Below are positions 1-7,903 of a stretch of 40,437 nt of DNA, one piece after another. Made by a program: the position numbers and the translations under genes. Source of the stretch: Pseudomonadota bacterium (GTDB lineage Bacteria; Pseudomonadota; Alphaproteobacteria; Rhizobiales; Hyphomicrobiaceae); contig JAFECH010000363.1 of assembly GCA_018242255.1 (NCBI GenBank), forward strand, positions 1-40,437. The letters run 5' to 3'. A model generated the notes under the pieces. That model saw nothing but the letters and a program-made list of their open reading frames with translations, did no database searches and was not told the DNA's origin. Position 1 is the first letter of the stretch; each line of letters opens with the position of its first letter.

Positions 1-414
1 ATCCTGTTTGTGCTGATGGCTTGGTATCGCTATCTTCCGGATTGGCATGTCGTATTCCTGCCGCTCTTTATCATCTTTGCGATCGCTGCAAGTCTCGGTC
101 CTGCCCTGCTGATTACGGCACTCAACGTCAAATACCGCGATATGCGCTACATCATCCCGTTCGTCATTCAATTCGGGCTGTATGTGTCGCCGGTCGGCTT
201 CTCCAGCGAGGTAGTGCCCGAGAGTATTCGATTTTGGTACAGCCTCAATCCGGTAGTCGGCGTGATTGACGGCTTCCGCTGGTGTCTTCTCGGCGACGCG
301 AGCAGGCTTTATCTCCCGGGCTTGTTTGCAAGCCTCGGCGTCACCGCGCTCATGCTTTGGATCGGCATCAGATACTTCCGCCGCACTGAGCGCTCATTCG
401 CTGACCTCGTCTAA
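1..414 (+). CDS. ABC-2 type polysaccharide export permease, 3' part
   Basis: The reading frame is open from base 1, so the true start lies to the left and only the last 137 codons are present. The product is the C-terminal part of an integral membrane permease of the polysaccharide/polyol-phosphate exporter type (Wzm/TagG-like). It has hydrophobic segments at both ends, the motif ITALNVKYRDMRYIIPF, then YVSPVGFSSEVVPE and SLNPVVGVIDGFRWCLLGD. The NVKYRDMRY loop followed by a SPV/NP region is typical of the family's C-terminal half. The protein would pass O-antigen or another undecaprenyl-linked glycan across the inner membrane. The ATPase gene starts 22 bases downstream on the same strand, so the two form an operon. 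The class is clear; the exported glycan cannot be told from this fragment. Confidence 0.88.
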   Translation: MLFVLMAWYRYLPDWHVVFLPLFIIFAIAASLGPALLITALNVKYRDMRYIIPFVIQFGLYVSPVGFSSEVVPESIRFWYSLNPVVGVIDGFRWCLLGDASRLYLPGLFASLGVTALMLWIGIRYFRRTERSFADLV

Positions 415-436
415 GATCAGAGGAAGAACGCCAGAG

Positions 437-1696
437 ATGAACGATATCGTCATCCGCACCGAAGGCTTGTCCAAAAAATATCTGATCGGCCATCACCGGC
501 AGGAACGCTACACTGCCCTGCGCGATGTCGCCGTCAAGGCGTTGAAGCATTGGGCCCGAACGGGAATAGACGTCGCGCGCGGGCGGCAGCTCATCGCAGG
601 CGATCAAGTCGAAGAATTCTGGGCTCTGAAAGATGTCTCGTTCGAACTAAAGCGCGGCGACGTCGTTGGCATTGTCGGACGCAACGGCGCGGGCAAATCG
701 ACTCTACTGAAGATCTTGTCGCGAATTACAGAGCCGAGTGCGGGAAGAGTTGAGATCAGAGGCCGAGTCGCAAGCCTTCTCGAAGTCGGAACGGGATTTC
801 ATCTTGAGCTGACGGGTCGCGAGAACATCTATCTGAATGGCGCAATCCTCGGCATGAAACATGCCGAAATACGCCGTAAATTCGATGAAATCGTCGCCTT
901 CTCAGAGGTAGAGAAATTTCTCGACACGCCAGTGAAGCGCTACTCCAGCGGCATGTATGTCCGTCTCGCCTTTGCCGTTGCGGCGCACTTGGAGCCGGAG
1001 ATACTGGTGGTCGACGAAGTTCTCGCAGTTGGCGATGCGGAATTTCAACAAAAGTGCCTCGGCAAGATGAAGCACGTGGCGGGACAAGGCCGTACCGTTC
1101 TCTTTGTCAGTCACAATCTCGCCGCCGTCAGGGCGCTGTGCAATCGTGGTCTTTTGCTCGACGGTGGAAAAGTCGCAAGCGACGGGTCCGTGGACGTCGT
1201 CGCTCGGCGCTACATCAACACCAGCAGCTCATCAAACTCAGCGTCTTTTGCCGCGAACGTATCGCGCCCCTCTATCACTTCGATCAACGTGAACCCAGAG
1301 GCACTCGCTAATCGCGAGTTGATCGTCGACATCGGCTTCGTTTCTCCGCGACCCATCTCGACACCGGTCGGCGGAGTCATGCTTCGCGCCGACACGGGCG
1401 AACCGCTGTGGGGCTCCGATAATCGCTTCCACGCGTCAGGCGACATTACAAAGGCAATGACATCGGGAACGCTGCGATGTCATGCGCGTGCCCTCCCGAT
1501 ACGGGCAGGAACGTATCATCTGTCGGCGTCGCTCGCGGATTGGCATGAAGAGCTCGACGTCAAGCAGGACGTTCTGACCATTCAGCTTGGAGACGAGACG
1601 GTCAGTGTTTTGCGCCCATCCGCGTCGGTTGTGGGGCACGTCGAATGGCCCGCAACGTGGCAGTCGTATCCAGTTGAGGGTGCATCAGCGGCTTGA
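437..1696 (+). CDS. Polysaccharide ABC exporter ATPase, Wzt-like
   Basis: A 419-residue ATPase that powers glycan export with the preceding permease. Visible motifs are Walker A GRNGAGKST (residues 81-89), signature YSSGMYVRLAFA (169-180), Walker B EILVVDEVLAVGD (188-200) and the H-loop SH near 225. The YSSGM-type signature and the VLAVGD Walker B extension are usual for Wzt/TagH ATPases. Residues from about 265 form an extra C-terminal beta-rich domain like the carbohydrate-binding Wzt-C domain, which suggests recognition of a modified chain end. An insert between the N-terminal strand and Walker A (about residues 20-60) is also normal for the family. The frame is open further upstream, but ATG 437 gives the conserved MNDIVIRTEGLSKKY start and avoids overlapping the permease. 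Confidence 0.93.
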   Translation: MNDIVIRTEGLSKKYLIGHHRQERYTALRDVAVKALKHWARTGIDVARGRQLIAGDQVEEFWALKDVSFELKRGDVVGIVGRNGAGKSTLLKILSRITEPSAGRVEIRGRVASLLEVGTGFHLELTGRENIYLNGAILGMKHAEIRRKFDEIVAFSEVEKFLDTPVKRYSSGMYVRLAFAVAAHLEPEILVVDEVLAVGDAEFQQKCLGKMKHVAGQGRTVLFVSHNLAAVRALCNRGLLLDGGKVASDGSVDVVARRYINTSSSSNSASFAANVSRPSITSINVNPEALANRELIVDIGFVSPRPISTPVGGVMLRADTGEPLWGSDNRFHASGDITKAMTSGTLRCHARALPIRAGTYHLSASLADWHEELDVKQDVLTIQLGDETVSVLRPSASVVGHVEWPATWQSYPVEGASAA

Positions 1697-1717
1697 TCGG
1701 CTTCTTATACGCGTGTG

Positions 1718-2833
1718 TCACAGAGGCCCGGCCACGTAGAGTGAAACGCGCAGTCCGCCGTGCGATATCGGCCCGATCGGCTTCGAAATTGGCAGGCCCG
1801 CCGCCGCCGCGAGCGCCGCCTCGTTCGTGATGATGCCCACACGCCAGCCGTGAAAGCGCGCCTTCAACGTCTCTCCGAGCGAGCGATACAACGCGTGTAA
1901 CTGCTTTTTATTGCCGATGCGATCGCCGTACGGCGGATTGACGATGACGAGTCCGGGCGGTCCGCTTGGCACCGTGAGATCGCTGATCGCCTGCTGACGA
2001 AATTCTGTAAAATCTGAAACGCCCGCGCGCTCGGCGTTGTCGCGGCTCATGCCGATCGCCCCGGCGTCGCGATCGCTGCCGTAGAATTTCGTAATCGGAA
2101 CTTTCGGCGTCCAGGCATCGCGCAGTTTCTGGCAGGCAGCCGCATCGAAGTTCACCAGTTCCTCGAAGGCAAAATGACGTGAGCGTCCCGGCATCAAGCC
2201 GGCCGCGATTTCCGCCGCTTCAATGACAAACGTGCCTGATCCGCACATCGGATCGACAACGGGTTCTTGCCCATCAAATCCGCAAAGCCGCAAGAACAAT
2301 GCTGCGAGCGTTTCGCGCATTGGGGCCTTGTTGACCGCCTGCTTATGTCCACGCTTGTGCAGAAGATCGCCCGAGGTATCGACGCCGATCGTGCAGAGAT
2401 CGTTTTCGATCCGCGCCCTGACACATACACTGGCCTCAGGATCGAACGGCGCACCGAGTTCTTCTCGAATTGCGCGTTCAATGCGTTGTTCCGCAGCGCC
2501 TGAATGATAGATCTTCGAACACTTACACGAAGCCTCGACACGGAAAGGCCGGTCCCGGCGCAATACGCTGTCCCAGGCTAGCTTGCGCGCGCGCTTATCA
2601 AGCTCGGACAGATGCGACGCTCTGAACGTCGCGATGCGCGCGATAACGCGCGTCGCGCCTCTGAGTTCAAGATTGGCGCGCCAAACATCATGCCAACCAC
2701 CCCGCACGGTAACGCCTCCCGTCGTCATCGTGGCCTTTTTAAAACCGTTCGCCCGCGCTTCGTCGCGAAGTGCTGTCTCAAGCCCAGGGGAAACGACAAG
2801 GAAAATTTCGAAATCGGTGTCAGACGTCGTCAT
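1718..2833 (-). CDS. THUMP-domain class I SAM RNA methyltransferase
   Basis: A 371-residue RNA methyltransferase resembling the N-terminal (RlmL) half of E. coli RlmKL, which makes m2G in 23S rRNA. The N-terminal part (about residues 50-155) fits a THUMP RNA-binding domain. The catalytic half has the SAM-binding motif DPMCGSGT (194-201) and the active-site motif NPPYG (299-303), characteristic of N2-guanine/N6-adenine methyltransferases. The substrate nucleotide is inferred from the family. It converges with the ABC exporter, with 21 bases between stops. The start at 2833 is preceded by a modest AGG ribosome-binding element. The RlmK half is absent, as in most alphaproteobacterial homologues. 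Confidence 0.9.
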   Translation of the reverse strand: MTTSDTDFEIFLVVSPGLETALRDEARANGFKKATMTTGGVTVRGGWHDVWRANLELRGATRVIARIATFRASHLSELDKRARKLAWDSVLRRDRPFRVEASCKCSKIYHSGAAEQRIERAIREELGAPFDPEASVCVRARIENDLCTIGVDTSGDLLHKRGHKQAVNKAPMRETLAALFLRLCGFDGQEPVVDPMCGSGTFVIEAAEIAAGLMPGRSRHFAFEELVNFDAAACQKLRDAWTPKVPITKFYGSDRDAGAIGMSRDNAERAGVSDFTEFRQQAISDLTVPSGPPGLVIVNPPYGDRIGNKKQLHALYRSLGETLKARFHGWRVGIITNEAALAAAAGLPISKPIGPISHGGLRVSLYVAGPL

Positions 2834-3005
2834 GCGGCCTCATTATCTGGAAGCCGAAGGCGTATCGACATATTTTTGCGGACGACGGATAGTTTCAATG
2901 CCGCCATCGAAGGAAACAAAGCGGGGTCGAGGGCTGGCAAAATCGCCGCGGAAGCCATAAATTTAAGGTAGCCGGCGGGCCTATCTCGACAATGAGGCGA
3001 CTGGG

Positions 3006-3458
3006 ATGAGCGACGTTACGAAACAGGTTTGCCATCTCGTCCGCCCCGACGACACCTACGATGGTAAGCAAGGTTTGACCTACTTCTGCGGCATTGCCGC
3101 CGAGACCGTGGGATCGAAGGGCATTTGCATGCACCTGCTGACCATTCCGCCGGGCGGTCGAGCCAAGGCGCATATGCATGCCAATCATGAAACGGCTATC
3201 TACGTTCTGGAGGGTGAAGCCATAGCCCTCTATGGCGACAAGCTTCAGTATCATGAAGTCACGAAAGCCGGCGATCTGTTCTACATTCCTGCGGGCGTTC
3301 CCCATCTGCCGATCAATCTCAGCAACAAGCCCATATCGGCCGTAATCGCTCGGACCGATCCGAACGAGCAGGAAAGCGTCGTGCTTTTGCCGGAGCTTGA
3401 AACGTACGCCGACGAGGCGATCGCTCGCCTCACCGAGACATCGCCAGCGGCCGAATGA
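3006..3458 (+). CDS. Single-domain cupin protein
   Basis: A 150-residue cytoplasmic protein with one complete cupin barrel. Cupin motif 1 is visible as G..AKAHMHANHE (metal ligands His56, His58, Glu62). Motif 2 is GDLFYIPAGVPHLPIN (His100 as fourth ligand). With all four ligands present it should bind a divalent metal. The reaction is unknown, since cupins range from dioxygenases and isomerases to sugar-binding or regulatory proteins. GAGG lies about nine bases before ATG 3006. It is divergent from the RNA methyltransferase and convergent with the small membrane protein that follows, so it appears to be a single-gene unit. Confidence 0.85.
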   Translation: MSDVTKQVCHLVRPDDTYDGKQGLTYFCGIAAETVGSKGICMHLLTIPPGGRAKAHMHANHETAIYVLEGEAIALYGDKLQYHEVTKAGDLFYIPAGVPHLPINLSNKPISAVIARTDPNEQESVVLLPELETYADEAIARLTETSPAAE

Positions 3459-3479
3459 ACCTGCCTCACCACGGGCAAG

Positions 3480-3767
3480 CTATGCTTCGGGCCGCAACGG
3501 CGCCGGAGGGTGGCTCGGTTCTTTGTGAAAGTATTTGAGCGTGACATAGGCGCCGATCCACGAGCCGACGACAGCGAACGCAACATACACCCAATTGTTC
3601 GTGTAGCTAATGACCGCGAACGACGACAGCATATACCAGATGCCGCTCCAGTTGGCCGCGGAAAGCGGGCGATGCGCAACGACGGACGACGTGAACATCA
3701 CGTAGGCGGCGTCTGTTGCGGCTGTCGCAAGCAGCACCCCGGCACCGATCCATAAATCGAAAGTCAT
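3480..3767 (-). CDS. Small multi-pass membrane protein, unknown function
   Basis: A 95-residue hydrophobic protein with about three membrane segments (roughly residues 5-30, 40-57, 60-78) and a Pro-rich charged tail. I do not recognise a named family with certainty; it resembles small conserved hypothetical membrane proteins of Alphaproteobacteria. The frame is open up to 3866, but ATG 3767 is preceded by GGGAG at suitable spacing and starts directly before the first hydrophobic segment, so the short form is chosen. It ends 21 bases from the cupin stop, in convergent orientation. Confidence 0.7.
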   Translation of the reverse strand: MTFDLWIGAGVLLATAATDAAYVMFTSSVVAHRPLSAANWSGIWYMLSSFAVISYTNNWVYVAFAVVGSWIGAYVTLKYFHKEPSHPPAPLRPEA

Positions 3768-3943
3768 CGAAAACTCCCATGCTAGCGAAAGAGGGAGTCG
3801 CTTATATACCCATTCTGGGCAGCGCTTTTGATCGGAAGCGGCAAACAGATTGCAAATCGCACGCAAGGCTTTGCGGTTGAGCTTTATCGATTAGGCGGCG
3901 ACGGCTAATGAAAAATCAGCGATGCCTTTCGATCATCGCATAA

Positions 3944-3979
3944 AAATACCGGCGGAGCGTTTGGCGCCTGCCGGTATTT
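3944..3979 (-). terminator. Rho-independent terminator for the 4019-4150 gene
   Basis: Ten-base perfect stem AAATACCGGC (3944-3953) with GCCGGTATTT (3970-3979). Read on the minus strand, the hairpin runs straight into a T-rich stretch. It lies 39 bases beyond the stop of the small secreted protein gene, so it most likely ends that transcript. Confidence 0.7.
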
Positions 3980-4018
3980 GACTTAGCAAAGCTATGGGCA
4001 ATGAGAAAGCGGACGGCG

Positions 4019-4150
4019 TTAGTTGCCACCATACGTGTTGCCGCCGAAAACACCGTGGACGGAGAGAGAGGTGTTGTCGACGGGAGAAGCTACAGCGGCG
4101 GTGCTGATTGCCGAAACTGCAACGACAATTGCGAGTGCGATGGTCTTCAT
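4019..4150 (-). CDS. Small secreted peptide precursor, 43 aa
   Basis: A 43-residue product with a clear Sec signal peptide (MKTIALAIVV..., cleavage likely after AVA, about residue 22) and a short mature part ending GVFGGNTYGGN. The mature peptide is about 20 residues, polar and rich in Gly/Asn. I know no function. Such tiny exported Gly-rich peptides are common in Hyphomicrobiales. ATG 4150 is preceded by GGAG and begins a standard signal peptide; the upstream in-frame extension is not signal-like. A good terminator follows at 3944-3979, which supports a real transcription unit. Confidence 0.6.
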   Translation of the reverse strand: MKTIALAIVVAVSAISTAAVASPVDNTSLSVHGVFGGNTYGGN

Positions 4151-4697
4151 GATGATTGTCTCCGGTGGGGTTGCTAAGAAGATTTTAGGATCGTGAGAGC
4201 AGCGCTCTCGCTGTTTCCGAAATTCAATTCGCAACGACGCTGCGAAACGTTACCCGCGACAAACCGACGGCATCCGCGCCGACCGGCGCCCACGGCAAGG
4301 CCGGCATTCGAATGCGCGCCGTTGCCGGATGCGGGACTGTGCTGTCGGCATCGGCATACCCGTTTGGCGCGTGCCCCTGCGCGGCTCAGAAACGTTGCAG
4401 TCGCGATTCGCCAGCGCGGAGGGGGGGGGCATCACCGATGGCACGGGACAGCGGATGGGGAAGTTACGTCTGATCAGCCGAGGAGAAATATCTCGCCACA
4501 TACAACTTATGGGCGAATATTTGCAGCTACTATTGGGGAAAGCCGGCGCGTTTTCGGGGTAGGTGATGCACAGAAATTACGGTGCATAATTGCTGTTGCG
4601 CTGAAGCCCCGGCAACTTTCAACATGGCGCGACAACGTGATAAAGTCACTTTATAAGGGCTCACCCAAAGTTGGCAAAAAGAGGATGACCGAGCGAA
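4151..4697. other. Intergenic region with no convincing gene
   Basis: This 547-base stretch lies between the divergent small secreted peptide gene and the cytochrome c gene. Open frames exist on both strands (for example 4193-4732), but their translations are Arg/Pro-rich and look like chance products. It holds a run of nine G (4421-4429) and a perfect 15-base palindrome at 4640-4654 close to the cytochrome start. Promoters for both flanking genes should lie here. Confidence 0.6.
4640..4654. promoter_or_regulatory. Perfect palindrome before cytochrome c gene
   Basis: ATAAAGT-C-ACTTTAT is a perfect 7+1+7 dyad centred 51 bases before ATG 4698. Its position and symmetry fit an operator for a dimeric regulator of the cytochrome gene. 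I cannot assign the regulator: the arms do not match FNR or NsrR consensus sites. Confidence 0.35.
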
Positions 4698-5396
4698 ATG
4701 AGCGGTCACACAAGAGATATGAACCCATCTAACCGTGGTCAGGAAACACCCGAAGTGCTTGCTACATATCGCAATCGTTCAACACGCTCACGTCTGTTTA
4801 AATTTGCCCTGGTGTCGTCGATGTTGGCGCTCCCATTCGTCTGGGGACCGCGCGCGGCCTTGGCTGATTCGCTAGAGGATACCGCCGCGGTCTGTTCGGG
4901 CTGCCACGGCGAAGCCGGCGTTCCGATGGATAAGACGATCCCGAACATCTGGGGCCAGCGCCGCGAATACATCTTGAAGCAGCTTTCGGACTTCAAGGAC
5001 GGCCACCGCAAGAACGACACGATGGCGGCAATCGTTGAATCGCTGACCAAGTCCGACATGGAAGCTCTCGCCACGTATTTCTCGGAAAAGAAATGGCCGA
5101 ACCTCGGTCAGCCTGCCGCTTCCGGTACCGTCAAAGATCAGGCGATTGATACAATCGTCCAGTTGAACTGCAAGGGTTGCCACCAGGAGCACTTCCAGGG
5201 CGACTATGTCAGGCCGCGGCTTGCCGGCCAGCAGGACGAGTACCTGCTGAAGACGATGACGGACTTCCATACCGGTGACCGCGCGAATTTCGCGCCGATG
5301 GAAGCGTTGATGAAATCGCTGAGCGAAGATCAGTTGAAGCCCATCGCGGCCTACCTCGCTGGCTATACCGAACCGGCAACAGTCGGACAGAAATAG
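4698..5396 (+). CDS. Diheme cytochrome c, c4-like
   Basis: A 232-residue periplasmic electron carrier with two class I cytochrome c domains. Haem sites are CSGCH (residues 66-70) and CKGCH (158-162); candidate Met axial ligands are Met109 (NDTMAAIVESL) and Met200 (FAPMEALMKSL). The tandem layout and these contexts match cytochrome c4, which passes electrons to terminal oxidases or other periplasmic acceptors. A hydrophobic export segment at about 37-56 ends at ALA, giving a mature protein of about 176 residues. The N-terminal region before it is unusually long; ATG 4719 (residue 8) is an alternative start. A terminator follows at 5447. A palindrome at 4640-4654 may control it. Confidence 0.9.
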   Translation: MSGHTRDMNPSNRGQETPEVLATYRNRSTRSRLFKFALVSSMLALPFVWGPRAALADSLEDTAAVCSGCHGEAGVPMDKTIPNIWGQRREYILKQLSDFKDGHRKNDTMAAIVESLTKSDMEALATYFSEKKWPNLGQPAASGTVKDQAIDTIVQLNCKGCHQEHFQGDYVRPRLAGQQDEYLLKTMTDFHTGDRANFAPMEALMKSLSEDQLKPIAAYLAGYTEPATVGQK

Positions 5397-5446
5397 CTCT
5401 TCGCCGCGACGAGACTACAAGCGTCTCGGCTCTAAAACCGTTTCAC

Positions 5447-5474
5447 ATTGGGCTCGCCATACGGCGGGCCCAAT
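5447..5474 (+). terminator. Terminator after cytochrome c gene
   Basis: ATTGGGCTCGCC (5447-5458) pairs with GGCGGGCCCAAT (5463-5474), with one G-T wobble and a four-base loop. A short T run follows (CGCCTTTTGG). It lies 50 bases beyond the cytochrome stop. Confidence 0.7.
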
Positions 5475-5526
5475 CGCCTTTTGGCGGTACGCTTCTCGCG
5501 GTAACGGGGGCGTGGTCAGCAAAGAA

Positions 5527-5549
5527 AAAGGGCGCCTTGGGCGCCCTTT
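5527..5549 (-). terminator. Terminator for the 5558-5860 gene
   Basis: AAAGGGCGCC (5527-5536) and GGCGCCCTTT (5540-5549) form a perfect ten-base stem with a three-base loop. On the minus strand it is followed by a T-rich run and lies just past the stop of the small secreted protein gene. Confidence 0.8.
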
Positions 5550-5557
5550 CCCTTCTA

Positions 5558-5860
5558 TTATTTACTGTTGTTATTCTCGTTGTTGCTCGGAGTGCGGTCC
5601 GAAGTGCCCTCAGGCGTCTGCGCCCCGCTCGCTCCTGGAGCGCCTGCGGTCGTCGATCCCGGTAGACGATCGGGTGACGCATCTCCGGGGGTACGGTCGG
5701 AGGTCTTGCCTTGCTCACCCGTAGACACACCGCTGGCTGATCCGTTGTTCATTTTCAGGTCCGATTTCATATCGCTCGACGGTTGCTCGGCGAATGCCGG
5801 ACCTGCCAACGCGGTAAACGCAATCGCACCGGCCAAAACTGCTGGAACTCTCAAATTCAT
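5558..5860 (-). CDS. Secreted low-complexity protein, 100 aa
   Basis: A 100-residue protein with a Sec signal peptide (residues 1-24, cleavage after GPAFA) and a mature region almost wholly of Ser, Gly, Pro, Thr, Asn, Asp and Glu. The element TSDRTP occurs twice (near residues 53 and 86) in similar surroundings, suggesting internal duplication. The mature part should be disordered and periplasmic or exported. No function is known to me. ATG 5860 has GAGGAG upstream at about nine bases, and a strong terminator (5527-5549) lies just after the stop, so the gene is well defined. Confidence 0.75.
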   Translation of the reverse strand: MNLRVPAVLAGAIAFTALAGPAFAEQPSSDMKSDLKMNNGSASGVSTGEQGKTSDRTPGDASPDRLPGSTTAGAPGASGAQTPEGTSDRTPSNNENNNSK

Positions 5861-6167
5861 GCTCTTTTCTCCTCGAGGCTATTGTTTTGCTTGGTGGGCT
5901 TACGCCTACTATCGAGGAAGACTCCCGTCGGCCGTATGTTCCCCATACCAGATCAAAGTTTATTGCAGGGGGAATGAACTCGCGCATTTGTGATGATGCA
6001 CCGCGCCGCCAAGCTGAGGGTGCCCAACTGCGCGTGCCCCATGCCGAGAAATCGAAGCATGCGGCAGGTTTTTGCGAGCGCATCATCGGGTGAGGTGAGG
6101 CCGATCCGCCGATCGAGGGTGGTCGCAATTGATTTTGCTGAACGCCTGAGCTTATGTCGGAAATTGC
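5861..6167. other. Intergenic region, nothing recognised
   Basis: About 307 bases between the divergent secreted-protein and thioredoxin-like genes. Short open frames on both strands do not resemble proteins. It presumably holds two divergent promoters, but I see no clear -35/-10 pair, operator or RNA gene. Confidence 0.5.
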
Positions 6168-6806
6168 ATGAAGCGCATCTCAGCTCCCGAGTTTCGGGGC
6201 AAAATTTGTAGGTATCTTGTCTTTCCCTTCTTGAAGACGGGCGCGGGCATTTTGCTGCTGTGCCTTTCTGTCTTTGTCGGGCGCCAAAGTGCCGACCATT
6301 TGCTCGCCGCCGAGGTGCAGCATGGGTTCGTTCACGCGCCCTGGGGGTTCTGTCCGAAGATGTTCACGCTGCCCGCGCTTGGCGGCGGAGAACGTGGCCT
6401 CCCGTTGGATGAGGATCGCCCGGTCGTTATTCACTTCTTTGCGACGTGGTGTGAGCCATGCAAAGCGGAAATCGGAGGGCTTGAAAAATTTTACCGAGCG
6501 CACAAAGGCAAGCTGGAGGTGCTCGCGGTCAGTGTTGGCGAGGTGCGAGCACGAGTTCAAGACTTCTTCAAGCAAACGCCTGCAACCTTTCCGGTGTTGC
6601 TCGATGCCGATCGGGCCGTCACCAAAGCATGGTCAATCGAAACCTTGCCGACCTCAATCTTGCTCGACACGAAACTGAGGCCAGTGCTCGCCGCGACCGG
6701 CGAACTCGACTGGGCCAACGCCGACAATGCAATCGATATCGATAACGCCCTCAAAGCCGACTCTATTTCTAGAAGCGCCGAATGCACAAAGGAGCATCCC
6801 CAATGA
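6168..6806 (+). CDS. TlpA/DsbE-like membrane-anchored thioredoxin
   Basis: A 212-residue periplasmic thiol-disulphide protein. A hydrophobic segment at about residues 24-48 acts as signal or anchor. The thioredoxin fold follows, with FFATWCEPCKAE (redox pair Cys95/Cys98) and a conserved cis-Pro context ETLPTSILLD (Pro161). Two further Cys (Cys14, Cys62) lie outside the active site. Family members reduce periplasmic partners such as apocytochrome c or copper-site proteins. The substrate is not shown here, though cytochrome c and copper genes nearby make either plausible. The stop overlaps the ATG of the next gene by four bases (ATGA at 6803-6806), so the two are translationally coupled. Confidence 0.87.
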   Translation: MKRISAPEFRGKICRYLVFPFLKTGAGILLLCLSVFVGRQSADHLLAAEVQHGFVHAPWGFCPKMFTLPALGGGERGLPLDEDRPVVIHFFATWCEPCKAEIGGLEKFYRAHKGKLEVLAVSVGEVRARVQDFFKQTPATFPVLLDADRAVTKAWSIETLPTSILLDTKLRPVLAATGELDWANADNAIDIDNALKADSISRSAECTKEHPQ

Positions 6807-7903
6807 GTTTGTCACGACGTGACGTCCTGAAAGCTGGTGCGGCAGCTTCTGTGGTTGCGGCAATTCCCATTTTGCCGGTGCGGGCAGAGTTCGCGCCGCA
6901 GGCCGGAAAGTGGCGCAAATTTGAATTATCGACGCGCCTGAATATCGAGAATGCGTCGGGGCTCACGCAGGCATGGATTCCGCTCCCGGCGTTCTCCGAA
7001 CCAACCTGGATCAAACCCGAGGGCAGCAGCTGGCGAACGAATGCCCGAAGCGCCACCATCGTGAAGGATCCGAAATATGGCGCTGAATTTCTGCATGTCG
7101 TGTGGAAGAAAGGTGAAAGTGCGCCCGCAATTGAGTTGATCAGTAAGGTCTCAGCACAGGACCGCGCAGTTGACCTGACGAAGCAGCGCGGCATGCAAAA
7201 GCTCTCGGATTCGGATCATAAGCTCTATCTCGCGCCGACGGACCTCATCCCGACCGATGGGATTGTGAAAGAGACAGCAGATAAAATTACCGTCGGCGCA
7301 ACGAGCGATACGGATAAGGCACGCGCCATTTATGAATGGGTCGTGGAGAACTGCCATCGCGACGCCAAAACACGTGGGTGCGGGATCGGCGATATCGCAA
7401 GCCTTCTCAAATCCGGCAATCTGGGCGGCAAATGCGCCGACATAAACGCATTGTTCGTCGGCCTTGCACGCGCTGCAGGGCTGCCCGCCAGAGATCTCTA
7501 TGGATTGCGCGTTGCGCCGTCCGCCTTCGGCTATAAGAGCCTCGGCGCGAAGAATGAAGTCGTGACGAAGGCCCAGCACTGTCGCGCCGAAGTCTTTCTG
7601 ACTGAGTTCGGTTGGGTGCCGATGGATCCAGCCGACGTACGCAAAGTGATGCTTGAAGAGCCACCGGGCAACCTATCGCTGACGAATGAAAAAGTCGTTG
7701 AAGCGCGTAAGACGTTATTCGGCGCGTGGGAGGGGAATTGGCTCGCCTACAACGCCGCTCATGACGTCGTTCTTCCGGGCGCTATCGGACCGAAAGTTGG
7801 CTTTCTGATGTATCCCCAAGCTGAGGTCGCGGGTGAGCGGATTGATTGCTTGAACGCAGACACGTTCAAGTACGTGATTACTGCGCGCGAACTTGCTGTT
7901 TAA
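6803..7903 (+). CDS. Tat-exported transglutaminase-like protein
   Basis: A 366-residue protein with a twin-arginine signal (SRRDVLKAGAAASVVAA, Arg5-Arg6; cleavage after VRA) and a transglutaminase-like papain-fold domain. The catalytic triad is visible: Cys211 in LGGKCADINALF, His259 in AQHCRAEVFL and Asp275 in PMDPADV. The family includes proteases, cross-linkers and amidases, so the exact reaction is open. Tat export implies that it folds in the cytoplasm. ATG 6803 is chosen because AAGGAG lies ten bases upstream and it begins the Tat motif; an upstream ATG (6782) only adds seven residues. It is coupled to the thioredoxin-like gene, suggesting joint action on a periplasmic protein or control of the catalytic Cys redox state. 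Confidence 0.87.
   Translation: MSLSRRDVLKAGAAASVVAAIPILPVRAEFAPQAGKWRKFELSTRLNIENASGLTQAWIPLPAFSEPTWIKPEGSSWRTNARSATIVKDPKYGAEFLHVVWKKGESAPAIELISKVSAQDRAVDLTKQRGMQKLSDSDHKLYLAPTDLIPTDGIVKETADKITVGATSDTDKARAIYEWVVENCHRDAKTRGCGIGDIASLLKSGNLGGKCADINALFVGLARAAGLPARDLYGLRVAPSAFGYKSLGAKNEVVTKAQHCRAEVFLTEFGWVPMDPADVRKVMLEEPPGNLSLTNEKVVEARKTLFGAWEGNWLAYNAAHDVVLPGAIGPKVGFLMYPQAEVAGERIDCLNADTFKYVITARELAV

Noticed and set aside
4421-4429. Run of nine G as a phase-variable tract
   Set aside because: It lies in a non-coding gap with no gene whose frame it could switch; possibly a sequencing length error.
4193-4732. 179-codon plus-strand open frame
   Set aside because: Arg/Pro-rich, no ribosome-binding site, and it overlaps the cytochrome c start.
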